NCBI GenBank assembly: GCA_900765115.1
Contig: CAAFQK010000070.1
Location: 1 to 54,897 of the forward strand
Reading direction: 5' to 3'
Source: an uncultured Collinsella sp.
GTDB lineage: Bacteria; Actinomycetota; Coriobacteriia; Coriobacteriales; Coriobacteriaceae
Length of the DNA stretch: 54,897 nt
Position numbers and translations under genes: made by a program. Positions 41,691 to 50,740 of this stretch are shown piece by piece. Every line of letters begins with the position of its first letter. Within the stretch, counting starts at the first letter, position 1. Under the pieces are notes generated by a model. That model did not search any database. It was not told the origin of the DNA and saw only the letters and a program-made list of their open reading frames with translations.

Positions 41691-41831
41691 GGCGGCTCCT
41701 TTCTGCTGGTTGATGGCTTAAGCATACGCGGCAGCAGGTGCCCTTCCAAGCAACCGTTGGTTGCACGACGGGGAACCGCGGCGAAGAATTGCGCGCAACG
41801 CCCCACACCTCCATGCCGTACAATGACCGGC

Positions 41832-42569
41832 ATGGAACCTATTGCACACATACATACCGATCTGCCGCAGAAGTTTGGCATTCCGCGCAACAGCTTTTTG
41901 GCGCCCCATCTGCAGGGACGCATTGTCTTTGAGCCGGAATTTGCCTCCAACGCAGCGGTCGAGGGTCTGGACTCCTTCTCTCACCTGTGGCTGCTGTGGC
42001 GCTTTGAAAACGGAACGCCCGGCGGCACGGCTAAGGACATAGCTACCGATGCCAAGACGCAGGACAGGCCCGGCACCAATGCCAAGTGGTCGAAAACTGT
42101 GCGCCCGCCGCGTCTGGGTGGAGCCGAGCGCGTGGGCGTGTTTGCCACGCGCAGTCCGTTTCGCCCTAATCCCATCGGGCTTACCTGCGTCAAGCTCGAT
42201 CGTGTCGAGCTCACCGACGATGGCCCCATCATCCATGTGCTGGGGGCCGATCTGCGCGACGGCACGCCCATCTACGACATTAAGCCCTACATTCCATTTG
42301 CCGACTGTCACCCGGATGCGACGGGCGGCTGGATTGAAGACGCGCCGTGGCAAGAGCTCGACGTAGAGTTTCCGCATGCGCTGCAGGATATGGTCTCGCC
42401 CGCAAAGCTCCCTGGCTTGGTCGAGGTTCTTCGCCAAGATCCGCGCCGCGCGGGCAGCAAGCACGAGCCAAACCGCGTTTACCATTTGGCTTACGCCGGG
42501 CTCGACATATCATTTACGGTCGACGGAGCCGGGTTGACGGTAACCGCCATCAACGACGCTCAAGACTAA
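41832..42569 (+). CDS. trmO: tRNA (N6-threonylcarbamoyladenosine-37)-methyltransferase TrmO
   Basis: A 245-residue TsaA/YaeB-family enzyme that adds the N6-methyl to t6A37 of tRNA using S-adenosylmethionine. Motifs are IGxIHTD-like IAHIHTDLPQKFGIPRNS, LEGLDSFSHLWLLW-like VEGLDSFSHLWLLWRFEN, GVFATRSPFRPNPIGLTCVK and YDIKPYIPFADC, and the C-terminal DPRR motif occurs as QDPRRAG. A -10 like TACAAT at 41819-41824 would place transcription start at the ATG of 41832, and no ribosome binding site is present, so the mRNA may be leaderless. An in-frame ATG at 41823 overlaps that hexamer. Confidence 0.92.
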   Translation: MEPIAHIHTDLPQKFGIPRNSFLAPHLQGRIVFEPEFASNAAVEGLDSFSHLWLLWRFENGTPGGTAKDIATDAKTQDRPGTNAKWSKTVRPPRLGGAERVGVFATRSPFRPNPIGLTCVKLDRVELTDDGPIIHVLGADLRDGTPIYDIKPYIPFADCHPDATGGWIEDAPWQELDVEFPHALQDMVSPAKLPGLVEVLRQDPRRAGSKHEPNRVYHLAYAGLDISFTVDGAGLTVTAINDAQD

Positions 42570-42681
42570 TCTGCCATCCGCCCGTATCCGTCAAAATCAA
42601 CAGCAAACCCCATGCCAAAACCGCCCACGCTGGTGGACAATAACGCCTACCAAAACAATCAACTTTGCACGGGAGTTCAGC

Positions 42682-43896
42682 ATGAAATACGACTTTAGCT
42701 CGCTTATCGACCGCCACGGCATGGACTCCATCGCCGTTGACTCCTGGGGCGAGATCCCCGGCATGGCTCCGAACGCACCCGACGAGGGCTTCGACCGCAT
42801 TCCCATGTGGGTGGCCGACATGAATTTTGCCACGGTGCCCACGGTTCAGGAGTACATCATCAAGCGCGCTCAGCACCCCATGTTTGGCTACTTCAATCCG
42901 CGTCCCGAGTACTTCGATCGCATCATCGAATGGCAGAGGCGCCGCAATGGCGTTGAGGGCTTGGCACCGGAGCATATCGGCTACGAAAACGGCGTGCTGG
43001 GCGGTGTCGTGTCGACGTTGCGCGCGTATGTCCAGCCGGGCGATGCGGTGCTGGTCCATAGCCCCACCTACATCGGCTTTACCAAATCCATCGAAGCCGC
43101 GGGCTATCGTATTGTCCACAGCCCGCTTAAGCTCGACGATCAAGGCGTGTGGCGTATGGACTTTGAGGACATGGAGCACAAGCTCGCCCAAAACCACATC
43201 CATGCCGCGGTGTTCTGCTCGCCGCACAATCCCTGCGGCCGCGTATGGGAGCGCGACGAGATCGAGCACGCCATGGACATCTATCGCCAGCACGATTGCG
43301 TGGTGATCTCGGACGAGATTTGGTCCGATATCATCCTGCCGGGGCACAAGCATATCCCGACGCAGTCGGTGAGCGAGGATGCCCGCATGCGTACGGTTGC
43401 CCTCTACGCGCCCAGCAAGACGTTCAACCTGGCAGGTCTGGTCGGCAGCTACCACATCGTCTACAACGAGACGCTGCGCGACCGCGTGTGCGCCGTGTCC
43501 AACAAGACCCACTACAACGAGATGAATGTCCTCTCCATGCATGCGCTTATCGGTGCCTACCAGCCGCAGGGCTACGAGTGGGTGGACGAGCTCAACCAGG
43601 TGCTTGCCGGTAATATCGAGTACTTCTGCGATTACGTGGATGAGCATTTTGAGGGCGTGTCCTATTCACGTCCTCAGGGCACGTACATGGTGTTTCTGGA
43701 CTGCACCGAGTGGTGTCGCGAACATGGCCGCGATATTCAGTGGCTGCTCGACGAGGGGGCGCGCGTGGGCGTGGGGTATCAGGACGGCCGCCCGTTCCAC
43801 GGGCCCTGCCACATTCGCGTGAATCTGGCGCTGCCGCTTTCGCGCGTAAGGGAAGCGTGCGACCGCCTGGACCGCTACGTTTTTAATGCGCGGTAA
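42682..43896 (+). CDS. MalY/PatB-family PLP-dependent beta C-S lyase
   Basis: A 404-residue fold-type I aminotransferase-like enzyme. It begins DFSSLIDRHGMDSIAVDSWG and has the family's DEGFDRIPMWVADMNFA. The PLP lysine is K246 in YAPSKTFNLAGLVGS. FCSPHNPCGRVWERDE and SDEIWSDIILPGHKHIP contact the cofactor. MalY/PatB proteins split cystathionine or cysteine conjugates to pyruvate, ammonia and a thiol. GGGAG is 8-9 bases upstream of ATG. It stands as a single gene followed by a strong terminator. Confidence 0.9.
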   Translation: MKYDFSSLIDRHGMDSIAVDSWGEIPGMAPNAPDEGFDRIPMWVADMNFATVPTVQEYIIKRAQHPMFGYFNPRPEYFDRIIEWQRRRNGVEGLAPEHIGYENGVLGGVVSTLRAYVQPGDAVLVHSPTYIGFTKSIEAAGYRIVHSPLKLDDQGVWRMDFEDMEHKLAQNHIHAAVFCSPHNPCGRVWERDEIEHAMDIYRQHDCVVISDEIWSDIILPGHKHIPTQSVSEDARMRTVALYAPSKTFNLAGLVGSYHIVYNETLRDRVCAVSNKTHYNEMNVLSMHALIGAYQPQGYEWVDELNQVLAGNIEYFCDYVDEHFEGVSYSRPQGTYMVFLDCTEWCREHGRDIQWLLDEGARVGVGYQDGRPFHGPCHIRVNLALPLSRVREACDRLDRYVFNAR

Positions 43897-43906
43897 GTGA
43901 GCACTG

Positions 43907-43948
43907 CATGTGGGGCCTTCTGCCAAGTCGGCTGGAAGGCCCCGCATG
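43907..43948 (+). terminator. Hairpin terminator after MalY/PatB gene
   Basis: GGGGCCTTC (43912-43920) pairs with GAAGGCCCC (43935-43943). Flanking CATG (43907-43910) pairs with CATG at 43945-43948. The T-run is weak, but the stem is very stable and directly follows the gene. Confidence 0.75.
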
Positions 43949-44040
43949 GTAAAACGCCTGTAACCATTGGGCGCTCGTGTGGTTTTGTTTGCTATTATTT
44001 TTTACCATTTCAGTCTGTAAACAGGATCGTCTGGAGCTCG

Positions 44041-44910
44041 ATGAAAAGACCCCGTCGCTCGGTTGCCATTTCGTTGTTTGTCGCGCTTGCAGTGGCGAGC
44101 GCCTTTGTCGTAGCGATAGCTGGCTGTTCAGGGCGTAATGACGAAGCCTCGACGTCTGCATTAGAAGGTCTGGATGCCTCGCAGGTCAAGGACGACAATC
44201 TTAAGACGCTTAACGTCGGCAGCGACCTCTATCCGCCGTTTGTGTATACCGACGAGTACGGCGATATCGTTGGCCTGGATGTCGAGATATTGACCGAGGC
44301 TTTGGCCCGCATTGGTTACAAGCCAAAGTACCAGCTGATCGATTGGGAAAAGAAGAACGAGCTACTGGCGAGCGGCGAGCTCGATTGCGTCATGGGCAGC
44401 TTTAGCATGACGGGTCGCGAAGACGAGTATCGTTGGGCCGGCCCGTACCTTGCGAGCCGCCAGGTGGTCGCGGTCGATCCCCAGAGCGATATCTACACGC
44501 TTGCCGATCTTGAGGATAAGGTCGTGGCGGTCCAGTCCACCACCAAGCCCGAGGACATTTTGCTCAATCGTACAAATGAAAACGTTCCGCAGATCAAAGA
44601 GCTCTACTGCTTTTCGGACCGCTCATACCTGAACCCGGCGCTCGTCGAGGGTCTGGTCGACGCCATCGCCGCGCATGAGTCTTCGCTGCTCACCTACGAA
44701 AAAGACTATGGTGTGACGTATCGAATTTTAGATGAGCCGCTGCTTGAGGTTGGTTTGGGTACCGCTTTCGATATCAACGATACGCGCGGCATCGACGTTA
44801 AGCTCACCCATGCCTACCAGGAAATGCTAGCCGACGGCACCATGAAACGCCTGGTGTCAAAGTACTTTGATGACCCTTCGCCCTTTTTGAATATAGAGGG
44901 CCTGTCATGA
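44041..44910 (+). CDS. Family 3 solute-binding lipoprotein coupled to hybrid kinase
   Basis: A 289-residue lipoprotein. The signal peptide (KRPRRSVAISLFVALAVASA) ends at a lipobox IAGC. A periplasmic-binding-protein type II domain covers about 55-285: LNVGSDLYPPFVYTDEYGDI, GLDVEILTEALARIG, the hinge segment LDCVMGSFSMTGREDEYRWA, and VVAVQSTTKPEDILLN. It resembles amino-acid-binding proteins. There is no ABC permease or ATPase near. Its stop overlaps the start of the hybrid sensor kinase (ATGA at 44907-44910), so it probably delivers ligand to that kinase rather than to a transporter. Confidence 0.88.
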   Translation: MKRPRRSVAISLFVALAVASAFVVAIAGCSGRNDEASTSALEGLDASQVKDDNLKTLNVGSDLYPPFVYTDEYGDIVGLDVEILTEALARIGYKPKYQLIDWEKKNELLASGELDCVMGSFSMTGREDEYRWAGPYLASRQVVAVDPQSDIYTLADLEDKVVAVQSTTKPEDILLNRTNENVPQIKELYCFSDRSYLNPALVEGLVDAIAAHESSLLTYEKDYGVTYRILDEPLLEVGLGTAFDINDTRGIDVKLTHAYQEMLADGTMKRLVSKYFDDPSPFLNIEGLS

Positions 44911-47099
44911 TCGGTGCACCCGACCACGCCGTAGAGAAGCGGGGCAATCGTTCGGCAGGGGCATGGTTCCTTGTCGCCCTGCTGGGGATAGCGCTCTCGG
45001 TTGTTGCCGGTATGATGAGCTACGGCTACACGACAGCTCAGGCCGAGCAGCGCTTTGCCGACGTTGTCGATTACGTGGCGACGCAGAGTCTTTCCTACGA
45101 TGCATTCAATAGCGCCTATACGACCAAAAACCTGATTCGCGTTATGGAGATCGCCGGAGAGACAGCGCGCGATATGGAGCGCGACGGTTCGGTGGATAAC
45201 GCCATGCTGGAGCAATATGCCGACCAGTTCAACGTGAGCGCACTGATCGTGACGGACGCATCGGGCAATTTGGTGTCCGAGTCCTCGACGGATGGCGTGG
45301 GCTACGAGTCGCTCGCTACGTATCTCAAGGAAGCACCCGTGCTGGAGGTGGCAGCCCATCCGCTTAAGTCCTATACCGCCCGCATCACGCTTGCGGATGA
45401 TTCGGTCGCAGACATTGGCTGCGTAACCCGGCGGGATGACGAGGGCATCGTTGTTGCGGTAAGGCATCAGAGCGCGAAGGCAGTTGCAAGCAATACGCTC
45501 AAACTGCAGAGCCTGCTCGGTGGTTATGAGACCATCGACAGTGGCAATATCGTGATCGAAAGCGATGGCAAGGTCGTTGCGACCAATGTCGTTGAACCCA
45601 CCATATTGGGCGTATTCGATCTGCCTGCAACGGATGTCTTTATTGTCGACGGTATTAAGGATCGATGCCTGCCCGGCAAAGTCCGACTGGTCAACGCCAA
45701 CGGCGAGTGGTATTTGGGCACATTTGGAAAAGCGCGCGGGTTCTACGTGTACACCTATGCCTCGGCGCGGCGCTACTTTGAGGTCGTCGCGGCTGTTGCT
45801 GCCGGCGTGCTGGTGCTCTACGGCGGTGTTATAGCCGTTGTTGTGATGGCGCGCCGCCGCGCTGATCGTCGACGTTTGACGGACTTGCTGCAGCAGGAGC
45901 GCGACTATGGTGACAGGCTGGCTAAGGCAGCGCGTGAGGCCTCGTCTGCCAACTCGGCAAAGACGGAGTTTCTACGTCGCATGAGCCACGATCTGCGCAC
46001 GCCCATCAACGGCATTCGCGGCATGGTCGAGGTCGGCGATGCCAATGCGGACGATCTGCAAAAGCAGACCGAGTGCCGCTCAAAAATCTGGACGGCATCG
46101 GGACTGCTGCTCGACCTTGCCAACGAGGCGCTCGATATGAGTCGCCTGGAGAGCGGCCAGGTCAATCTGGAACTTGTTCCCACAAACTTGGTGACCCTCA
46201 CCCGCGAAGTGTGCGATATTCTGGAGCGCCAGGCCGAGGAACGTCTGGTGACAATTATCTGCGACCAGCAGACGCTTAATCATCCCTATGCACGGGTGAG
46301 CGTGACGCATCTCAAGCGCTTATTGGTCAATATTGCCGGTAATGCCGTCAAGTACAACCGCCGGGGCGGCTATGTTCGTCTGGTGTGTTGCGAGGTGGAG
46401 TCGGTGGATGGCGTCCCCGTCTATGAATACACGATCGCCGACAACGGCATTGGCATGAGCGAGGAGTTCCAACAACACCTCTACGAGCCGTTTTGCCGCG
46501 AGGAGCAGCAAGTGGAGGGCGCTTCATCGGGAACTGGCCTGGGCGCGCCTATTGCCAAACAGTTGGTCGAGCTTATGGGCGGAACCATGAGCTTTACGAG
46601 TGTCTTGGGGCAGGGGACGACGTTTATCATCCGCCTGCCGTTCGAGAAGTGCGACCGCTCCGAGATTCCTCAGGCAGTTCGCGTAGATGCGGGCGACGGC
46701 GATGCGCTCCAGGGCCTGCGCGTTTTGCTCGTAGAGGATAACGATCTGAATGCCGAGATCGCGCAGTTTACGCTCAGCCGTGCCGGTGCCGTCGTGACGC
46801 ATGCTAAGGATGGCGAGTCTGCCGTTGAGGCATTTGCCGCGAGCGTGCCGCACGAGTACGACGTGGTGTTGATGGACATCATGATGCCTGGTATCGATGG
46901 CCTTGAGGCCACGCGTCGGATTCGAGCACTCGATCGCGAGGATGCCGTGACCACGCCGATTATCGCTGTGAGCGCCAACGCCTTTGCCGACGACCGCAGA
47001 CTTTCGCGTGAGGCAGGCATGGACGCGCACCTGAGCAAGCCTGTGAGCTCGCAAGAGCTCGTCGAGGCGCTGGCGCACATCGCCGCCGACGCTTTATAA
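44907..47099 (+). CDS. Hybrid sensor histidine kinase/response regulator
   Basis: A 730-residue membrane kinase. Transmembrane helices at about 20-42 and 296-320 enclose an extracytoplasmic sensor of about 250 residues with Cache-like strands (VSALIVTDASGNLVSESSTD). A coiled linker leads to H361 in RRMSHDLRTPINGI, N-box NIAGNAVKYNRRGG, and lid motifs NGIGMSEEF and GTGLGAPIAKQLVELMGG. The C-terminal receiver has VLLVEDNDLNAEIA, phospho-acceptor D657 in DVVLMDIMMPGIDG, and LSKPV. There is no HPt or DNA-binding domain, so its output must pass to another protein. It is translationally coupled to the solute-binding lipoprotein and ends at a 21 bp stem. Confidence 0.9.
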   Translation: MIGAPDHAVEKRGNRSAGAWFLVALLGIALSVVAGMMSYGYTTAQAEQRFADVVDYVATQSLSYDAFNSAYTTKNLIRVMEIAGETARDMERDGSVDNAMLEQYADQFNVSALIVTDASGNLVSESSTDGVGYESLATYLKEAPVLEVAAHPLKSYTARITLADDSVADIGCVTRRDDEGIVVAVRHQSAKAVASNTLKLQSLLGGYETIDSGNIVIESDGKVVATNVVEPTILGVFDLPATDVFIVDGIKDRCLPGKVRLVNANGEWYLGTFGKARGFYVYTYASARRYFEVVAAVAAGVLVLYGGVIAVVVMARRRADRRRLTDLLQQERDYGDRLAKAAREASSANSAKTEFLRRMSHDLRTPINGIRGMVEVGDANADDLQKQTECRSKIWTASGLLLDLANEALDMSRLESGQVNLELVPTNLVTLTREVCDILERQAEERLVTIICDQQTLNHPYARVSVTHLKRLLVNIAGNAVKYNRRGGYVRLVCCEVESVDGVPVYEYTIADNGIGMSEEFQQHLYEPFCREEQQVEGASSGTGLGAPIAKQLVELMGGTMSFTSVLGQGTTFIIRLPFEKCDRSEIPQAVRVDAGDGDALQGLRVLLVEDNDLNAEIAQFTLSRAGAVVTHAKDGESAVEAFAASVPHEYDVVLMDIMMPGIDGLEATRRIRALDREDAVTTPIIAVSANAFADDRRLSREAGMDAHLSKPVSSQELVEALAHIAADAL

Positions 47100-47145
47100 C
47101 AATATGGCCCGGTTCCAAGGTGGGTTGGAACCGGGCCATATTGTT
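47098..47145. terminator. Perfect 21 bp stem overlapping the kinase stop codon
   Basis: Bases 47098-47118 pair perfectly with 47125-47145 around GGTGGG. The stem begins inside the TAA stop (47097-47099) of the hybrid kinase gene. It is likely to act as terminator for this gene and for the convergent PNPOx-fold gene that ends at 47169. Confidence 0.8.
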
Positions 47146-47168
47146 ATTGATGAGGCCTGCTGAGGGGC

Positions 47169-47648
47169 TTACTTTTCTTGAATCTGCTTGCCGCAAAGAT
47201 GCTCAATCGTAATCTCGTAGAGCTGGACGCCCTTAATGTCCTTGGCGATTTCCTCTTCGACTTCCTCGGCAGAAGGGTAGTACTTAAGGGCGAGCTGGCG
47301 GACTTTGTCCTCGATAAACGCGGGGGTGTCATTCGCCAGGCGACAACGGCCAAAGACGACGGTGCTCATAACGTAGGGAGCCCAGTCGCCGTCCTGGTAC
47401 CACTCGTTTCCGTAAACGGTAAAGCAGACCTTGTCATCGCGCTTGAGTGCGTCGACCTTGTGGCCAGCCTTGGCGCCATGGAAATAAATCTTGTTGTGCT
47501 CGGCGTCAAAGAAGTAGTTGACGGGAATGGCGTACGGGTAGCCATCGTCGCCGTTGACGGCAAAGACGCCGCGCTTGCAGGTGGCGAGCAGTTCGCGCGC
47601 TTCCTCGTCAGTGATGGCGCGTTTCTTTCGACGTAAGGGCCTAAACAT
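47169..47648 (-). CDS. Pyridoxamine 5'-phosphate oxidase-family (flavin-binding) protein
   Basis: A 159-residue split-barrel flavoprotein from ATG 47648 (AAGGAAG upstream). The conserved pieces are ITDEEARELLATCKRGVFAV, GYPYAIPVNYFF, KIYFHGAKAGHKVDALKRDD and VCFTVYGNE. A C-terminal segment TPAFIEDKVRQLALKYYPSA follows. This is the NimA/PNPOx-like subgroup that binds FMN or a related cofactor; some members reduce nitro-drugs. The reaction is not known. It lies downstream of the fused hybrid kinase gene start-to-end on the same strand but reads separately, between two sensory systems. Confidence 0.85.
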   Translation of the reverse strand: MFRPLRRKKRAITDEEARELLATCKRGVFAVNGDDGYPYAIPVNYFFDAEHNKIYFHGAKAGHKVDALKRDDKVCFTVYGNEWYQDGDWAPYVMSTVVFGRCRLANDTPAFIEDKVRQLALKYYPSAEEVEEEIAKDIKGVQLYEITIEHLCGKQIQEK

Positions 47649-47690
47649 CGTTGGCTTCCTTTCTGGTCGTGCGTGGTTGTTGAGCACAAA

Positions 47691-50495
47691 CTATAGCGAA
47701 ACAGCTCCGTTTTTCTTGATGCGGGCGAGTATGTTTTTGAGCTTATTAAAGTCGAGCGGTTTGGACAGATGGGCGTTCATGCCGGTGTCGTGTGCCGCCT
47801 TGGCGTCTTCGGCAAAGGCGTTGGCGGTGAGCGCGATGATGGGGATATCGGCTGCATCGACCTTCTCGCTCAGGCGAATCGCGCGGGTTGCCTCGTAACC
47901 GTCCATGTCCGGCATCATAATGTCCATCAGGATCGCATCGAAGCTGCCGGCGGGACGGCCAACGTATAGGTCGACCGCTTCGTTGCCATCGGCGGCGCGA
48001 GTTACGACAATGCCTTCGCTTTCGAGCAGCGCCTGGGCAATCTCGGCATTGAGCTCGTTATCTTCTGCCAAAAGAACGTTCATGCCGGCAAGCGAGCAGC
48101 TGTCTGCTTGCTCGTCCGCGCGCTCTCTTGCCTGAGGGTCTTTGTCGATATCGAGCGGAATCTGGACGTTGAACGTACTCCCCACGCCAACCTCACTCGA
48201 AATCTCAATCGTGCCGCCCATCAGTTCAATAAGCGACTTGACGATTGGCATGCCCATGCCGGTTCCTTGGAACTTGCTGCGCGCATCGTCACCTTCTTGG
48301 GCAAACGGCTCGTAGATATGCTTTAAAAACTTGGGAGTCATACCAATGCCGGTATCCGAAACGCTAAAGCAAAAGAGCGCGCGCCCGTTATCGAGTGGCT
48401 TGGTCTTTGAGCTAAAGGTGACGGAGCCGCCGTGCTTGTTGTACTTAATGCTGTTGTCTAACAGGTTGATCATGATCTGTCGGATATGGGTAGGACTGCC
48501 GATCATGTATGGCCCCGTGGCGTACGGCAGACTATTGTCCTGCATTGTGATGCCGTTACTGGACGCGCGGAGCTTGCACAGAACCAGCGTATCGTCACAG
48601 AGCTCTTTGAGGTTAAAAGGCGCATGCTCCAGTGTTAGCTTGCGGTCTTCGATTTTGCCCATCTCGAGGATGTCGTTGATCAGCGAGAGCAGGTGATTGG
48701 CGGCAACGCGCGCCTTGGCACGGCTCTCGCGGGCGACCTGGATATCGCCTTCCTTCAATTCCTCGATCTCGATAAGGCCCAGGATGCCGTTGAGCGGCGT
48801 ACGGATGTCGTGGCTCATGCGCGTGAGGAATGCCGTCTTAGCGGCGTTGGCGGCATCGGCTTTTTTGCGCTCGGTCCGAGCGCGTACGAGCGCCCAGATG
48901 AGCAGGACGATGCCGACCGACAACACACCGATGAGGACAGCTGCAACGGCGGCGCGGTTGCGATAAAGGAATTGAAGCGTGTTGGATTCCTGGGCCGTGT
49001 ACGACGTGGATGAGTAATTGCTTGCGGAGAGCGATTCTCCGGCATTGATGATGCCCTTGTTGATGATTCCCAGCAGCTCGGGCCTTCCGCGCGAAATCCA
49101 GCACGAGAGCTCACAGGTGTCAGGGAGCTCGGCCGTCTCGCAGTCCTCGAGATCATAACGGTCGCCGATGGTTTTTACGCGTGAACTGGGGGCGAGGATG
49201 CAGTGCACCGTTCCCTTCCTGAGGGCGTCGAACGCTTCATCGTCGGATCGGTATTCGGTCACGGTCGCTGTGGGGAACAGACTTTCAAGTACATTTTGGT
49301 TGATAAACGATGATTTGGTGCAGGCGATGTTCTGAAGGTCTTTGTTCAGGTTGCCGCCGGTGTGGATGGCGGTGAGGGACACGGTTCCCAACGATACCGA
49401 CTGCACAACGCCAGATTGCTCGGCAAACCAGTAATCTCGGTATACCGGCAGCGCAGCGTCGATGCTTCCCTTTGACAGGGCCTTTGACATCATCTTGTAG
49501 CTATCAAAGGCGACGGTTTTGACCGTAATGCCAAATTTATCGTGCAACGTCGTCGCAAGCGATGCGAGCGAGCCTTCCATTTTGCCGTCTTCGTCTTCGT
49601 TGCAGTAGGGGAGTTTGCCCGTAATGTAGCCAAGCGTGATGGTGTTGTCATTTGCTTTGAGCCAGGAACGTTCGGGGCCGTTGAGCGATGATGAACCGCT
49701 GTTTTGGGCCGAGTAGTTAGATTTGACTTCGTCGATATAGCGTGGGTTGACGCGGGCGATTGCCGACATGGCGGCATTGATGTCGTCCATCAGGTCGGGG
49801 CGGCTTTTGGGGACGGCAAAATAGTAATCACTCGAGCCAACGTAGAACATGGGGGAGGCATCGGGCGACGAAATGGTGTCGTTCATGATGACGGCATCGA
49901 CTTCGTCGTTTGCGAGTGCGTCAAAGAGCATGGATCCCCCGTCATACTCCCTGTATGTGCAGGTAATGCCTTCGTTGGCGAGCCACTGCTGGCCAACGAA
50001 GGTTTGCATAACGTCGGGGTTGTAGCCGATGGTAAGGCCTTGGAGCGCTTGGGGGTCACCCTTGGTCAGGTCGTCGCGATCGGGCTTGGCGTAGATGTAG
50101 TAGCGCTCGGTGCCCTCGGGGTTCGAGGAAAAGAGCAGCTTTTGGGCGCGTTCCTCGGAATAGGAGATGTTGGGCATGAGGTCGATTTCGCCCGCCTCGA
50201 GCATGTCCATAAGCTCGGTGAAGGTGCCGGAGACGTATTCGTACCGCCAGCCGGGCGTGTAGTACGACAGGGTCTGGAGGTGCTCGTAGCCCCATCCCGA
50301 AAGACGCTCCCCGGGGGTGCCGTTCTGGAAGCCTTCGCTGTTGACGAGCCAACCAACGCGGACCGTCTTGACTGGCTGACTAGAGTCATCGGCAAAAGCC
50401 TGGGCAGGCGCGATAGAACTCAGCACGACAAGCGCGGCAAGCACAACGGCCAGGGCGCGATATATAACTGAACGAAGGACAGTGGCGGCTCTCAC
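47691..50495 (-). CDS. Hybrid histidine kinase with two fused solute-binding domains (EvgS/BvgS-like)
   Basis: A 934-residue protein. GTG 50495 is chosen because AGGA lies six bases upstream; a TTG two codons earlier overlaps that site. A signal peptide or first helix (about 10-34) ends near AQAFADD. Two family 3 binding domains follow (about 42-265, TVRVGWLVNSEGFQN; and 280-505, TITLGYITGKLPYCNEDEDG). A transmembrane helix lies at about 518-542. The kinase has H562 in RMSHDIRTPLNG, NLLDNSIKYNKHGGS and GTGMGMPIVKSLIELMGG. The receiver has D858 in ILMDIMMPDMDG. There is no HPt or output domain. The architecture matches EvgS/BvgS sensors and mirrors the split lipoprotein-kinase pair at 44041-47099. 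Confidence 0.9.
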   Translation of the reverse strand: MRAATVLRSVIYRALAVVLAALVVLSSIAPAQAFADDSSQPVKTVRVGWLVNSEGFQNGTPGERLSGWGYEHLQTLSYYTPGWRYEYVSGTFTELMDMLEAGEIDLMPNISYSEERAQKLLFSSNPEGTERYYIYAKPDRDDLTKGDPQALQGLTIGYNPDVMQTFVGQQWLANEGITCTYREYDGGSMLFDALANDEVDAVIMNDTISSPDASPMFYVGSSDYYFAVPKSRPDLMDDINAAMSAIARVNPRYIDEVKSNYSAQNSGSSSLNGPERSWLKANDNTITLGYITGKLPYCNEDEDGKMEGSLASLATTLHDKFGITVKTVAFDSYKMMSKALSKGSIDAALPVYRDYWFAEQSGVVQSVSLGTVSLTAIHTGGNLNKDLQNIACTKSSFINQNVLESLFPTATVTEYRSDDEAFDALRKGTVHCILAPSSRVKTIGDRYDLEDCETAELPDTCELSCWISRGRPELLGIINKGIINAGESLSASNYSSTSYTAQESNTLQFLYRNRAAVAAVLIGVLSVGIVLLIWALVRARTERKKADAANAAKTAFLTRMSHDIRTPLNGILGLIEIEELKEGDIQVARESRAKARVAANHLLSLINDILEMGKIEDRKLTLEHAPFNLKELCDDTLVLCKLRASSNGITMQDNSLPYATGPYMIGSPTHIRQIMINLLDNSIKYNKHGGSVTFSSKTKPLDNGRALFCFSVSDTGIGMTPKFLKHIYEPFAQEGDDARSKFQGTGMGMPIVKSLIELMGGTIEISSEVGVGSTFNVQIPLDIDKDPQARERADEQADSCSLAGMNVLLAEDNELNAEIAQALLESEGIVVTRAADGNEAVDLYVGRPAGSFDAILMDIMMPDMDGYEATRAIRLSEKVDAADIPIIALTANAFAEDAKAAHDTGMNAHLSKPLDFNKLKNILARIKKNGAVSL

Positions 50496-50588
50496 ATGCA
50501 ATCCTAACGAATCGAGACATTACCGCATAAGGATACCAGCTCAACCTGCCCAGTCGGCAGCTGCACCGCTAAACGCTCCCGCCCGGCA

Positions 50589-50669
50589 GTCATTGGGGAC
50601 GTTCTTAAACGACTAGTCATCGGGGACGTTCTTGTTTGACTAGTCATTTAAGAACGTCCCCAATGACTA
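50589..50669. repeat. Three 27 bp repeat units
   Basis: Three contiguous 27 bp units all start GTCAT and end ACTA: 50589-50615, 50616-50642 and 50643-50669. The first two share GGGGACGTTCTT in the same direction; the third has the inverse, AAGAACGTCCCC. The third can pair with either of the first two. The family also occurs at 40505-40558. It lies in the divergent gap between the fused kinase and the channel gene. Confidence 0.85.
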
Positions 50670-50740
50670 GTTTCGTTTGCGGGGGAGGCGTGGGACAATA
50701 CCGAGCGAACGTGATTGGGCGTCTGGGAAAAGGGGTCGCG

